Positions 9,188 through 17,247 of a DNA stretch of 64,000 nucleotides are shown here, piece by piece. The notes under the pieces are model-generated. The model worked only from the letters and a program-made list of their open reading frames with translations. It was not told where the DNA came from and did not search any database. The DNA comes from Opitutales bacterium UBA5694. Its GTDB lineage: Bacteria; Verrucomicrobiota; Verrucomicrobiia; Opitutales; Opitutaceae. Each line of letters begins with the position of its first letter. Positions within the stretch are counted from its first letter, which is position 1. Both the position numbers and the translations under genes were made by a program. The stretch covers positions 360,367 through 424,366 of the forward strand of contig DIHO01000019.1 in NCBI GenBank assembly GCA_002420185.1, read 5' to 3'.

Positions 9188-10423
9188 ATGGAGCTTAGCA
9201 GGATCGTAATTACGGGCGTTGGTCTGACCGCACCGAACGGCAACAGCTTATCCGAGTTCAGGGCAAACCTTCTGAATGGGGTCGCTGGCATCAGCCGCAC
9301 TGAGATCCGGTACATGGGTGAGGTGCTAGCGGGGATTTGCAATTTTGACCCACTTCGATACCAGAAAAAGAAGGAAGTTCGGGTGGGGACTCGAGCGGGA
9401 AGCATCTCCATTTACTGCGCGAGAGAAGCGGTCTTCGATAGTGGGATCGATTTCGAGGCAGTTTCGAAAGACCGTGTTGGAATATATATTGGGACCACGG
9501 AGCATGGAAACGTGGAAACGGAAAACGAGATCCACAACATTTCCCAATTTAACTACGAAACCAAATTTTGGAGCCATCACCACAATCCAAGAACCGTTGC
9601 CAATAATCCTGCGGGAGAGACTTCTTTGAATCTTAAGGTGACGGGTCCCTCTTATGCGATCGGGGCTGCTTGTGCCGCGGGAAACTTAGGGTTGATCCAC
9701 GCTCTGCAGATGCTGCGATTGGGCGAAGTTGATTTGGCGATTGCGGGCGGAGTGTCGGAAAGCATTCACACATTTGGGATCTTCGCCGGTTTTAAGAGCC
9801 AGGGTGCCTTGGCGGAACATGAGGATCCAAATAGGGCATCGCGTCCGTTTGACGTGGAAAGAAATGGGATCGTAGTGAGTGAAGGGGGGGCACTTTATAC
9901 ACTGGAGCGACTCGAGGATGCCCTGGCCAGAGGAGCGAAGATTTATGGGGAAATTACGGGTTACCATGTTAATTCCGACGCGACAGACTACGTCTTGCCC
10001 AACCCAGAACGGCAGACGCAGTGCATACGGGCGGCCTTAAAACAGGCTGAAATGGCCCCAAATGAAATCCACATCGTTAGTACTCACGCAACAGCGACTC
10101 CCCTCGGAGACATACAGGAATGTACTGCTATTCGGGAGGTTTTTGCGGACTGCCCCGATACGTATATCAATAATACAAAAGGATTTATTGGGCATGCCAT
10201 GGGAGCTGCGGGAGCATTGGAGCTAGCTGGAAATCTTCCGTCTTTTGAAGACAAGATTGTGCACCCTTCTATTAACGTTGACCAGTTGGATCCAAAGTGT
10301 GAGATGAATAACCTTGTTCTGAGCCGATCCATTAAGGCAAAACGGGTTGACGCAATTCTGAATAACTCCTTTGGTATGCTCGGAATAAATTCAGTGCTGG
10401 TTGTGAGGCACTTTTCAGACTAA
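9188..10423 (+). CDS. Beta-ketoacyl-ACP synthase (KAS II/FabF-like)
   Basis: Decarboxylating condensing enzyme that joins malonyl-ACP to an acyl chain. The catalytic triad is intact: Cys162 (GAACAAGNLG), His300 (STHATATPLGD) and His336 (KGFIGHAMGAAG), with Lys331. At 411 residues it is normal for FabF. The segment around 125-140 with three consecutive His is unusual. It is followed after 17 nt by an acyl carrier protein and then by a CrtI-like oxidoreductase, with no fabD, fabG or fabZ beside it. That suggests a dedicated specialised-lipid or polyene pathway rather than housekeeping fatty acid synthesis (inference). Confidence 0.88.
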   Translation: MELSRIVITGVGLTAPNGNSLSEFRANLLNGVAGISRTEIRYMGEVLAGICNFDPLRYQKKKEVRVGTRAGSISIYCAREAVFDSGIDFEAVSKDRVGIYIGTTEHGNVETENEIHNISQFNYETKFWSHHHNPRTVANNPAGETSLNLKVTGPSYAIGAACAAGNLGLIHALQMLRLGEVDLAIAGGVSESIHTFGIFAGFKSQGALAEHEDPNRASRPFDVERNGIVVSEGGALYTLERLEDALARGAKIYGEITGYHVNSDATDYVLPNPERQTQCIRAALKQAEMAPNEIHIVSTHATATPLGDIQECTAIREVFADCPDTYINNTKGFIGHAMGAAGALELAGNLPSFEDKIVHPSINVDQLDPKCEMNNLVLSRSIKAKRVDAILNNSFGMLGINSVLVVRHFSD

Positions 10424-10440
10424 AAAACGGACGTATTTTT

Positions 10441-10695
10441 ATGACTAAAGACGAATGTAAACAAGTGGTTCTCGACATCATCGCGGAAATCGCTCCTGAC
10501 GAGGAGTTGAGCGATGTAAAGTCAGAGGTGGCATTGCGGGAACAACTGGATCTAGATTCGATGGATTTCCTCGATATTGTCATGGAGCTTCGTAAGAAAC
10601 ACGGCATTGAAGTCCCAGAAGGCGAATATGGACACCTAGTTTCATTGGACAGCTGTGCGGAGTATTTAACTCCGAAGTTCGACGCATTAGTCTAG
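10441..10695 (+). CDS. Acyl carrier protein
   Basis: 84-residue acidic four-helix protein with the phosphopantetheine attachment site at Ser40 in LDLDSMDFLD. It lies 17 nt after the ketosynthase and is presumably its dedicated partner. It is followed by a strong terminator. The sequence has IDE-poor loops and does not look like the housekeeping AcpP, which normally carries LGADSLDTVE, so a specialised ACP is likely. Confidence 0.9.
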   Translation: MTKDECKQVVLDIIAEIAPDEELSDVKSEVALREQLDLDSMDFLDIVMELRKKHGIEVPEGEYGHLVSLDSCAEYLTPKFDALV

Positions 10696-10717
10696 TCGGA
10701 GTGGGTTTAAGATTATT

Positions 10718-10746
10718 GGCCCGACGTAAGCGTCGGGCCATTTTTT
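10718..10746 (+). terminator. Rho-independent terminator after the ACP gene
   Basis: Perfect 9-bp GC-rich stem (GGCCCGACG at 10718-10726 and CGTCGGGCC at 10731-10739), loop TAAG, then A and six T. It separates the ketosynthase-ACP pair from the CrtI-like gene that starts 25 nt later, so that gene either has its own promoter or is read by partial read-through. Confidence 0.9.
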
Positions 10747-10770
10747 GTATTGTACAGTTAGATACGAAAA

Positions 10771-12171
10771 ATGGAAAAGTATGATGTGGCGATAGTCGGT
10801 GCAGGGATGTCAGGCATCGCTGCGGGTATTCGTCTTGCCCATTTTGGTAAAAAAGTCTGCATATTTGAACGGCACTACGCTCCGGGTGGTCTGAATAGTT
10901 TCTACTTCAAAGAGGGTAGAAAGTACGATGTTGGCCTCCACGCGATGACGAATTTTGTGAAGCCTGGTGTTAAGCGAGCTCCGCTCAATCGCATTCTGCG
11001 GCAGTTGCGAATTAGTCGCGAGGAGCTAAATTTGTCCGAGCAGTTAGGGTCGAGAGTTTCTTTCCCTGGAAGAGACCTTCGCTTTAATAACGATTTTGGT
11101 TTATTGGAATCAGAAGTCGAGCGCGAATTTCCTACCGAAATGGATGGGTTTAGAAAATTGGTAGAGACTATCCAAGCTTTTGACGATACGGAGTTCAATT
11201 ATCCCTACCGATCTGCTCGCGAAGTGGTGAGGCGATGCATCACCGATGTCGTTCTCGAAGATATGATCTTCTGCCCGCTGATGTACTATGGAAGTTCGAC
11301 CGAAGAAGATATGGACTTTGGACAGTTCGTGGTGATGTTTAAATCTATCTTCTTTGAGGGTTTCGCCCGTCCCCAGGAAGGTATTCGCAATATTATTAAG
11401 CTGCTGCTCCAGCGGTACAAAGAGGCAGGGGGTATTCGAAGGATGAGGACTGGGGTGGCCTCGTTCAAGATTGAGAAGGGGCGTGTGGACCGACTCATAT
11501 TGGATAGTGGGGAAGAGGTTCGGGCAGATATTGTTCTGTCTTCAGTAGGATTGCCCGAAACCTACTCGCTCTGCTCGGAGAAAATCGTAAGCGAAACGGA
11601 TATAAAGACGGGCAGGTTGTCCTTTACAGAAACGATCTCGATTTTCAAAGACCAGCCTTCGTCGTTTAATTGGGGCAATGATACAATAGTCTTTTTCAAT
11701 AACAGAGACCGCTTTGCCTATCGGGAGGCGAAAGACCCGGTCGATTTGACAAGTGGAGTCATTTGCATACCGAATAATTTTGCCTATGGAGAGACCAATC
11801 TGACGGAAGGAATTGTGAGGGTCACTTGCTTGGCAAATTATGACTCTTGGGAGATGTATACAGAGGATGAATACAATTCCGAGAAAGAGAATTGGAGAAG
11901 TCGTATTTGGAATGCGGCGAAAGCCTTTATGCCACCTAATTCTTTGGACTACTCAAGGAACTGCATCGCCCACGATATGTTCACCCCGAAGACGGTGGAA
12001 CACTTTACCTGGAAACAGCGTGGAGCTATATACGGAGCCCAGCGTAAGACTAAGGATGGCACGACTCCTTTTGCGAATCTCTTTATATGCGGTACGGATC
12101 AGGGCTTTCTCGGTATTGTGGGAAGCATGTTGAGCGGAATTGCCATGGCGAATACCCACGCCTTAAGATAA
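10771..12171 (+). CDS. CrtI/CrtISO-like FAD-dependent oxidoreductase
   Basis: FAD flavoprotein of the phytoene desaturase/carotenoid isomerase/retinol saturase superfamily. The dinucleotide-binding motif VGAGMSGIAAGIRLA lies at about 9-23, followed by FERHYAPGG, and the C-terminal FAD-contact block is ICGTDQGFLGIVGSMLSG. At 466 residues it is slightly shorter than CrtI. It has no signal peptide. Its position after a ketosynthase and an ACP, rather than with crtB, argues against carotenoid desaturation and for modification of an ACP-bound or free acyl chain (inference). CrtI-like enzymes beside FabF and ACP genes are also known from the ladderane clusters of anammox planctomycetes. Confidence 0.8.
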   Translation: MEKYDVAIVGAGMSGIAAGIRLAHFGKKVCIFERHYAPGGLNSFYFKEGRKYDVGLHAMTNFVKPGVKRAPLNRILRQLRISREELNLSEQLGSRVSFPGRDLRFNNDFGLLESEVEREFPTEMDGFRKLVETIQAFDDTEFNYPYRSAREVVRRCITDVVLEDMIFCPLMYYGSSTEEDMDFGQFVVMFKSIFFEGFARPQEGIRNIIKLLLQRYKEAGGIRRMRTGVASFKIEKGRVDRLILDSGEEVRADIVLSSVGLPETYSLCSEKIVSETDIKTGRLSFTETISIFKDQPSSFNWGNDTIVFFNNRDRFAYREAKDPVDLTSGVICIPNNFAYGETNLTEGIVRVTCLANYDSWEMYTEDEYNSEKENWRSRIWNAAKAFMPPNSLDYSRNCIAHDMFTPKTVEHFTWKQRGAIYGAQRKTKDGTTPFANLFICGTDQGFLGIVGSMLSGIAMANTHALR

Positions 12172-12613
12172 AGGGAACGCTTCTTCCCCTGAGCAATGCA
12201 CGCTCAATACGTAATGTAGACCAAGACTACGAGAGCCATCAAAGCTGAAAATGCGGTGGCAAAAATTCTTAGGCATCCCCGTCGTGTTTCATTAGTGAAC
12301 TGTCCGTCTCAGGGCTCAGTTCATAGTAAATGTCGGGAGCCGCCAAATTTGGGTTAGGATCTTCGATAGGGGTCAGTGATTAGCGTGCTTGAATGGTGCT
12401 TCAAGGTGCTTGAGCAGATTCGCATGGATTCCTCTAATGCGAGGGTGGTGAGACTTGCTCTTTTGGCTCCATCAATCTTCGCATCGAGCCAAATAAGGTG
12501 TTCACCTTTCGGAGCTCGCTGCTTCAGTAAATCGTTGAGTCGTTTGTCGTACATCACTCGTGCGGGTATCCCTTTTAATCGCTCGTTGGAGGAAAAGCCT
12601 TAAGCCAACGTAC
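12172..12613. other. Intergenic region with one doubtful small reading frame
   Basis: This stretch lies between the CrtI-like gene and the L27 terminator. A minus-strand frame from the GTG at 12557 (or ATG 12554) to 12354 encodes 67 residues (MYDKRLNDLLKQRAPKG start). It has no recognisable domain. In many bacteria obg follows rpmA, but this frame is not Obg. It may be a remnant or non-coding. Confidence 0.3.
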
Positions 12614-12647
12614 GAAAAAGCCCTCTTCCGCAGTGCACAAGAGGGCT
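12614..12647 (-). terminator. Rho-independent terminator of the rplU-rpmA operon
   Basis: On the minus strand, AGCCCTCTT and AAGAGGGCT form a 9-bp stem (12639-12647 with 12619-12627) followed by a T run (plus-strand A run at 12615-12619). It lies 25 nt after the rpmA stop. Confidence 0.88.
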
Positions 12648-12672
12648 CTAAAATTCAGATATCGGTAAGCGA

Positions 12673-12915
12673 CTACGCTTCGACCGTAACCTTGCGGCGC
12701 GTCTTGTCGAAAACGACAACACCGTCCTTCAGAGCAAATAAGGTATGGTCACGCCCCATTCCCACATTCAAGCCTGGGTGAAAGCGAGTTCCACGCTGAC
12801 GCACGATTATGTTGCCAGCGATGACCTGCTGGCCACCAAACTTTTTCACTCCAAGACGCTGAGATGCGCTGTCGCGTCCATTTTTACTGGTTCCTTGTCC
12901 TTTTTTGTGGGCCAT
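12673..12915 (-). CDS. rpmA: 50S ribosomal protein L27
   Basis: 80-residue basic protein of the large ribosomal subunit near the peptidyl transferase centre. It begins MAHKKGQGTSKNGRDS with no cleavable N-terminal extension of the Firmicutes type. The GNIIVRQRGTRFHPG and VGMGRDHTLFA blocks are canonical. The gene follows rplU by 24 nt on the same strand and ends shortly before a clear terminator. Confidence 0.98.
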   Translation of the reverse strand: MAHKKGQGTSKNGRDSASQRLGVKKFGGQQVIAGNIIVRQRGTRFHPGLNVGMGRDHTLFALKDGVVVFDKTRRKVTVEA

Positions 12916-12939
12916 TTCTAGAAATACTCTCTTTGAGGA

Positions 12940-13254
12940 TTAAGACTCGATCGAATCAATTTTTATTACGGAAAGCTCTTGGCGATGGCCGCGGCGACGG
13001 TTGTAGCCCTTGCGCTTCTTCTTTTTGAAGATCACGACTTTACGTCCACGCTTGTTTTCGAGGATGGTTGCTTTAACCATAGCCCCCTCAACAAAAGGAG
13101 CTCCGAGCTGAAAGCCATCGCCTTCACCGAGAGTGAGTACTTCACTGATCTCAATCTTCGATCCGGTTTCCGTTTCGGGGTAGCGATTTAGGATGAGAAC
13201 GTCACCTTCTTGTACCGTGTACTGCTTGCCCTGTGTTTGAATGGTTGCTTTCAT
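12940..13254 (-). CDS. rplU: 50S ribosomal protein L21
   Basis: 104-residue 23S rRNA-binding protein of the large subunit. It starts MKATIQTQGKQYTVQEGD and carries the family signature KRKGYNRRRGHRQ near the C-terminus. It is first in the rplU-rpmA operon. Its upstream region (13255-13325) is the divergent promoter region shared with the methyltransferase gene. Confidence 0.98.
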   Translation of the reverse strand: MKATIQTQGKQYTVQEGDVLILNRYPETETGSKIEISEVLTLGEGDGFQLGAPFVEGAMVKATILENKRGRKVVIFKKKKRKGYNRRRGHRQELSVIKIDSIES

Positions 13255-13325
13255 TTGAAATAAGACCGCGTAATAAGGGGAGTTCTTCTCTGTGAATCAA
13301 TCTTTTTTCTGAATATTTTCGATCT

Positions 13326-14108
13326 ATGAGGACCAATGATGACGGCCCCGTGAATATAAAGCGAATCAGAGAGTACTTTAATGACCCCAGGACTGTTGAA
13401 CACTATGTGAGGGCAGTTGCCAATATCGGTCTTTGGAAATCTGAAGTTGCTTTGATAGAGAAATGGCTTGGTCGGAATGACCATGTCTTGGACCTTGGAT
13501 GCGGGGCAGGGAGAATCGCACTCGGTTTGTGGAAAATGGGCTTTAAGCGTGTGGGAGGGGCCGACCTTTCTGAATCCATGGTCGCTGAAGCGCGCGATAT
13601 AGCCGTTCACGAGGGGGCTATCATCGATTTCCGATGCGAAGATGCAACTGGGTTATCCTACCCTGAAGAGCGCTTTGATGCGGTCATTTTCGGGTTCAAT
13701 GGTTTGATGCAGATTCCAGGTAGAGAGAATCGGCGACGGGCGTTAAAGGAGGTTTGGCGGGTGATCAAACCCGATGGGCGATTCATTTTTTCAACGCTTG
13801 ACCGGGCGGACCTGCTGTATCGATCCGTTTTTCGGGATCCAGATAATTTCGAGCACAACATCGAACGTAATCCGAATTTGCTGGAAATGGGTGATCGGCA
13901 CTTCGAGACAAAATATGGAACGACCTTTATGCACGTTCCTACCCGCGATGAAATAGTTCAGGACCTGAAGGTAACGGGATGGTTCCTAAGCGAGGATCAG
14001 ATGAGGAGTGAATTATCCGACGAGTCTTTTAGCGTTCGCGAGTTTTCTGAAGATTGCCGCTTTTGGGTCGTAAAAAAACGGCGACGTAGCGTCGCCGGTT
14101 TTTTATAA
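13326..14108 (+). CDS. Class I SAM-dependent methyltransferase
   Basis: Cytoplasmic Rossmann-fold methyltransferase of 260 residues. Motif I is VLDLGCGAGRIALGL at about 54-68, with an acidic residue after the second strand (GADLSESM), and FDAVIFGFNGLMQIPG is motif IV. The fold matches the UbiE/Methyltransf_25 type; the substrate is unknown. The last residues (KKRRRSVAGFL) are encoded inside the terminator hairpin at 14078-14104, so the stop codon lies just after the T run. Confidence 0.85.
   Translation: MRTNDDGPVNIKRIREYFNDPRTVEHYVRAVANIGLWKSEVALIEKWLGRNDHVLDLGCGAGRIALGLWKMGFKRVGGADLSESMVAEARDIAVHEGAIIDFRCEDATGLSYPEERFDAVIFGFNGLMQIPGRENRRRALKEVWRVIKPDGRFIFSTLDRADLLYRSVFRDPDNFEHNIERNPNLLEMGDRHFETKYGTTFMHVPTRDEIVQDLKVTGWFLSEDQMRSELSDESFSVREFSEDCRFWVVKKRRRSVAGFL
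14078..14104. terminator. Bidirectional terminator embedded in the methyltransferase 3' end
   Basis: CGGCGACG (14079-14086) pairs with CGTCGCCG (14090-14097) around a three-base TAG loop. It is flanked by seven A upstream and six T downstream, so it can act on both strands. It overlaps the final codons of the methyltransferase and faces the convergent coiled-coil gene. Confidence 0.85.
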
Positions 14109-14194
14109 AATCAGATCCGGGATCTATTCTTTCAATCGAGAATGTAAGAGGGAGAAAGGCAATTGGTGTTGGTCTTGGTAGAGTAGACCGAGGT

Positions 14195-14802
14195 TTAGTG
14201 GGTTTGCTTGGGATTCTCAGCCCTTTCCCAGGAGATGACTTCCGTCATTGCCATCTGTCCAGGTGCAGCGGCTCGGCCTTCCATTTCGGTAATGGCTGAT
14301 TCACGAGCTTCTTCCCGGGCGGCGGATACGTCTTTTCGACATTGTTATTGGGCTTCTCTTAGTACAAGTTGAATTTGGCGGTTGCAGCATTGGTTTCCCG
14401 TGCCCGCAGGGCTTTTTGTTGCACCGCTTTTTCCTCGATTGCCTTCCTTCCCGCCGCAAGCTTCGCGGCCTGCTTTTCAGCCTCGAGAAGGAGCGCTTCC
14501 GACATTCTTTGGGCGGCTTCTTCACTGGCTTTTAGGGCAGCGATTTCGGCCAATTTTTCCCGTTGAGTCGCCGCTTCACTAGCGGCTTTTGCCTCCGCAA
14601 GTTGTCGGGCCTCTTCTGCTAAGGCCGCTTTCTTCGCTTCTTCTTGAGCGAGCTTATCTTTCTCCGCGATTGTCTGATCCAGTTCAGTTATTCGGGCAAG
14701 CTCTTCGGTATTTTCCTTTTTAGCGTAGGAAGTAACGGCTATGGAAATTACGAAGATCCCGAGATTGCTCGTAAGAACGCTAAAATAATTATTACCTTTC
14801 AT
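14195..14802 (-). pseudogene. Frameshifted coiled-coil membrane-anchored protein
   Basis: From ATG 14802 a 147-residue frame runs to 14359. It has an N-terminal hydrophobic segment (about 8-26, SVLTSNLGIFVISIAVTS), then a long Ala/Glu/Lys-rich coiled coil. The last eight residues abandon the heptad pattern. The neighbouring frame continues the coil (NRQIQLVLREAQ), meets one TAA, then continues QCRKDVSAAREEARES to EVISWERAENPKQTH and stops at 14195-14197. One frameshift plus one stop therefore separate a ~55-residue tail. It may be a pseudogene or a sequencing error, or the short form may still function. Role unknown. Confidence 0.6.
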
Positions 14803-15115
14803 AGTGAAAATGGGTCTCTGGGGAGGCCTACTAAAACATATTAGAGGTGCTGCGTCTCTGCGTATAGATCCTAAACCACATTTTCTGCATCACAAATATA
14901 TCGATTTTAGTTCTCGATAAACGAAACGAGATAAACAGAGTTCTGCCATTCCTAGCCGGAGGGTTGGCTGGACGCTCGTTCCGAGCTCCGACATATCGGG
15001 GCGAAACAAACGAAGTGCACAAGCAACAGACCGATTAGTTGATTTCGAAAACGAAATCAGTCAATTTTCTTATTGCTAGGGTAAGGGTTTTTCAAAAGCT
15101 TCTTGGCCTTTAACC
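14803..15115. other. Intergenic region upstream of tRNA-Ser with a short hairpin
   Basis: No gene is seen. An 8-bp inverted repeat TGATTTCG (15040-15047), loop AAAA, CGAAATCA (15052-15059), followed by a T-rich stretch, lies 56 nt before the tRNA and could be a weak terminator. The tRNA promoter must lie between it and 15115. Confidence 0.4.
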
Positions 15116-15207
15116 GGAGAGATGGCTGAGTGGTCGAAAGCAACGGTTTGCTAAATCGTCGTACGGGTCATACCGTACCGCGGGTTCGAATCCCGCTCTC
15201 TCCGCCA
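15116..15207 (+). tRNA. tRNA-Ser(GCU)
   Basis: Class II tRNA with a seven-base acceptor stem (GGAGAGA with TCTCTCC), anticodon GCT at 15150-15152 in loop TTGCTAA, a long variable arm (GTACGGG/TACCGTAC region), T-loop GTTCGAATC and encoded CCA at 15205-15207. Its 3' end is the likely integration target for the accessory region that follows. Confidence 0.97.
15185..15202 (+). repeat. Candidate attL: tRNA-Ser 3' end, 18-bp direct repeat
   Basis: TTCGAATCCCGCTCTCTC within the tRNA T-loop and acceptor stem. It is repeated exactly at 18728-18745 in the same orientation. Part of it extends into a shorter 12-bp repeat (15198-15209) also seen at 43000-43011. Confidence 0.7.
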
Positions 15208-15452
15208 TTTAAGCGACTGGTTTTTAGGAACAGATTAATTTGCTTCTGAGGCTTCGCTATATGGAGAGAAAAATTCATCGCTTGGGAAAAAAGCAGAGGG
15301 TGACCAATAGAGGATTTTATTCCTGCTAATGGATATCAATTACCCCCAAAAAGAACAGTCCTTCCCTATAGAGTCGTTGCTAGATCTTGAATATTTTTCT
15401 CTATCCTATCCGACTAAACTACGTATCATATTCACCAATCCAAGCTCAAGAT

Positions 15453-16925
15453 ATGAAAGGCAACATACAATCTTTTTTCAATATTGTTCTTTTAACCTTA
15501 AGCACTTGTACGATCTTCGCTACGAGTGAGCGTCGGCCAAATGTGCTCTTCATCATTTCTGATGACTTAACCACCACTGCCTTATCGTCTTATGGAAATA
15601 CTGCTTGTCAAACGCCCAATATTGACCAGCTAGCCTCCGAGGGCACGATGTTTACTAGAGCTTATTGCCAGTACCCTGTGTGTGGCCCCTCGCGTGCTTC
15701 ACTCATGTTTGGTTATTATCCCAATGCCACCAGAACCTACGGCTATGTTAGTGGAAGGGAAAATGTGGGTTCAACCCGACCCTCTTGGGCCCAGTTCTTT
15801 AAGGATCATGGTTATTACACAGCACGGGTCGGAAAAATCTTCCATATGGGATCGGTCGATATTATGAAGGGGCTCCATGGTCAAGACGACGAAGAATCGT
15901 GGAGGGAGCGATTTAATAGCCCTGCACCAGAAGTGTTTGCGCGTGGGGAAAGCGAATTAGTGCAAAACAATCCCTATGGCCTCCGTGATATCGTAAGAGG
16001 AGAAAATCTAAACGGCGGCAACTTGATGAACATCGTAAAAGCGGATGAAGGTGAAATGCACACAGATACTAAAACCGCTGATAAAGTGTCGGAGCTCCTA
16101 AAAGAGCATAAAGATACGCCCTTTTTTATCGCTGCCGGATTCTTCCGACCACATGTACCATTTGTAGCTCCAAAGACCTACTATGATCGATATCCCTACG
16201 AGCAAATTGTCCTACCACCGATTATCCAGAACGACTGGGATGACATACCTTCACAGGGCATTAACTATGTCACAAGCGTCAACGGGCAGATGACCGTTAC
16301 CCAGGAGAAAAAGGCCGTGGCAGCATACTATGCCTCAACCTCATTTTTAGATACACAGGTAGGAAAGGTGCTACAAACCTTAAAAGATCAAGGATTAGAA
16401 GATAACACGATCGTCATTTTTACCTCCGATCACGGATATCTTCTCGGTGAGCACCGCTTCTGGATGAAAGTGAGCTTGATGGAAGAATCGGCTCGGGTAC
16501 CGCTAATAATCAAGGTGCCCGGTAAAGTTCCGGCCGTATGCCACTCGTTTGCCGAACTGGTTGACCTATTTCCCACCGTCACAACGCTGGCCGGCTTTAA
16601 TCCACCGGAACACATACAAGGAAAAGATTTATCTCCTTTGTTTGATGATCCTACTCAAAAAATCAACGAATTTGCTTTCTCAGTCTCCCGGCGAAATGGC
16701 AAAATGGGATATTTAATTCGTACCGAAAATTGGGCCTATATCCAGTATGGTGTAGAAGTGGATGCCGACAAGGAATTGTATAATATGAATTATGACCCTA
16801 GACAGTATAACAACTTGGCATCAAATCCAACCTACTTGAAAGTCGTGGAGAATATGAAAACTCGGTTGCTACTTAAACTAGAAGAAGTTAAGAATAATGA
16901 TTTGGATATCGTTTATGAAAAATAA
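15453..16925 (+). CDS. Iduronate-2-sulfatase-like sulfatase
   Basis: Exported type I sulfatase that hydrolyses sulfate esters, probably on polysaccharide. I chose ATG 15453, which gives a clear signal peptide (FFNIVLLTLSTCTIFAT) and 490 residues. An in-frame ATG at 15387 only adds an unlikely leader. Metal-binding IISDDLTTT near residue 33 and the formylglycine motif CGPSR with Cys77 mark it as active. GKIFHMG and the TSDHGYLLGEH block resemble the iduronate sulfatase branch. It must be matured by a formylglycine-generating enzyme or anSME, neither visible in the window. It is the first gene after tRNA-Ser and lies inside the 18-bp repeats. Confidence 0.88.
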   Translation: MKGNIQSFFNIVLLTLSTCTIFATSERRPNVLFIISDDLTTTALSSYGNTACQTPNIDQLASEGTMFTRAYCQYPVCGPSRASLMFGYYPNATRTYGYVSGRENVGSTRPSWAQFFKDHGYYTARVGKIFHMGSVDIMKGLHGQDDEESWRERFNSPAPEVFARGESELVQNNPYGLRDIVRGENLNGGNLMNIVKADEGEMHTDTKTADKVSELLKEHKDTPFFIAAGFFRPHVPFVAPKTYYDRYPYEQIVLPPIIQNDWDDIPSQGINYVTSVNGQMTVTQEKKAVAAYYASTSFLDTQVGKVLQTLKDQGLEDNTIVIFTSDHGYLLGEHRFWMKVSLMEESARVPLIIKVPGKVPAVCHSFAELVDLFPTVTTLAGFNPPEHIQGKDLSPLFDDPTQKINEFAFSVSRRNGKMGYLIRTENWAYIQYGVEVDADKELYNMNYDPRQYNNLASNPTYLKVVENMKTRLLLKLEEVKNNDLDIVYEK

Positions 16926-17247
16926 GAATAGGTTGTTTCTCCCACACGGTAACAAACCGATTATTATTTCGATCAATGTGTTGCTTTGGTGATATGAAAT
17001 TGAATTGTTCTGGTTGGCGTCTTTCTCGCAAAACTTATCTCTCTCCTCAATTCGGTGAGCTTTTTTATAGCTTCTAAATGGGGATTGGTTCTGTAATAAA
17101 GCATCAATTGTTGGCCGAGCATTACCCGATGGAGGCTGCGGACTTTGAGACACAGATCCTTGCTTAGGCCTGAGACAGGTTGGGGAGGCAGCAGCAGTTG
17201 GGGAGCCTATTTGAAAAAGGTTGGCGTGGAAAAACAGATTAGGACAC
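16926..17247. other. Intergenic region between convergent sulfatase and esterase genes
   Basis: 322 nt, with no supportable gene or clear terminator. A minus-strand frame reaches about 90 codons but is Gln/Asn/Ile-rich, overlaps the sulfatase end and has no family features. Confidence 0.35.

Noticed and set aside
12354..12557. Obg GTPase or another gene of the rplU-rpmA operon
   Set aside because: The frame is only 67 codons, lies beyond the operon terminator and has no GTPase motif.
16878..17153. Minus-strand 91-codon gene between the sulfatase and esterase
   Set aside because: It overlaps the 3' end of the sulfatase, has biased composition and no recognisable domain.
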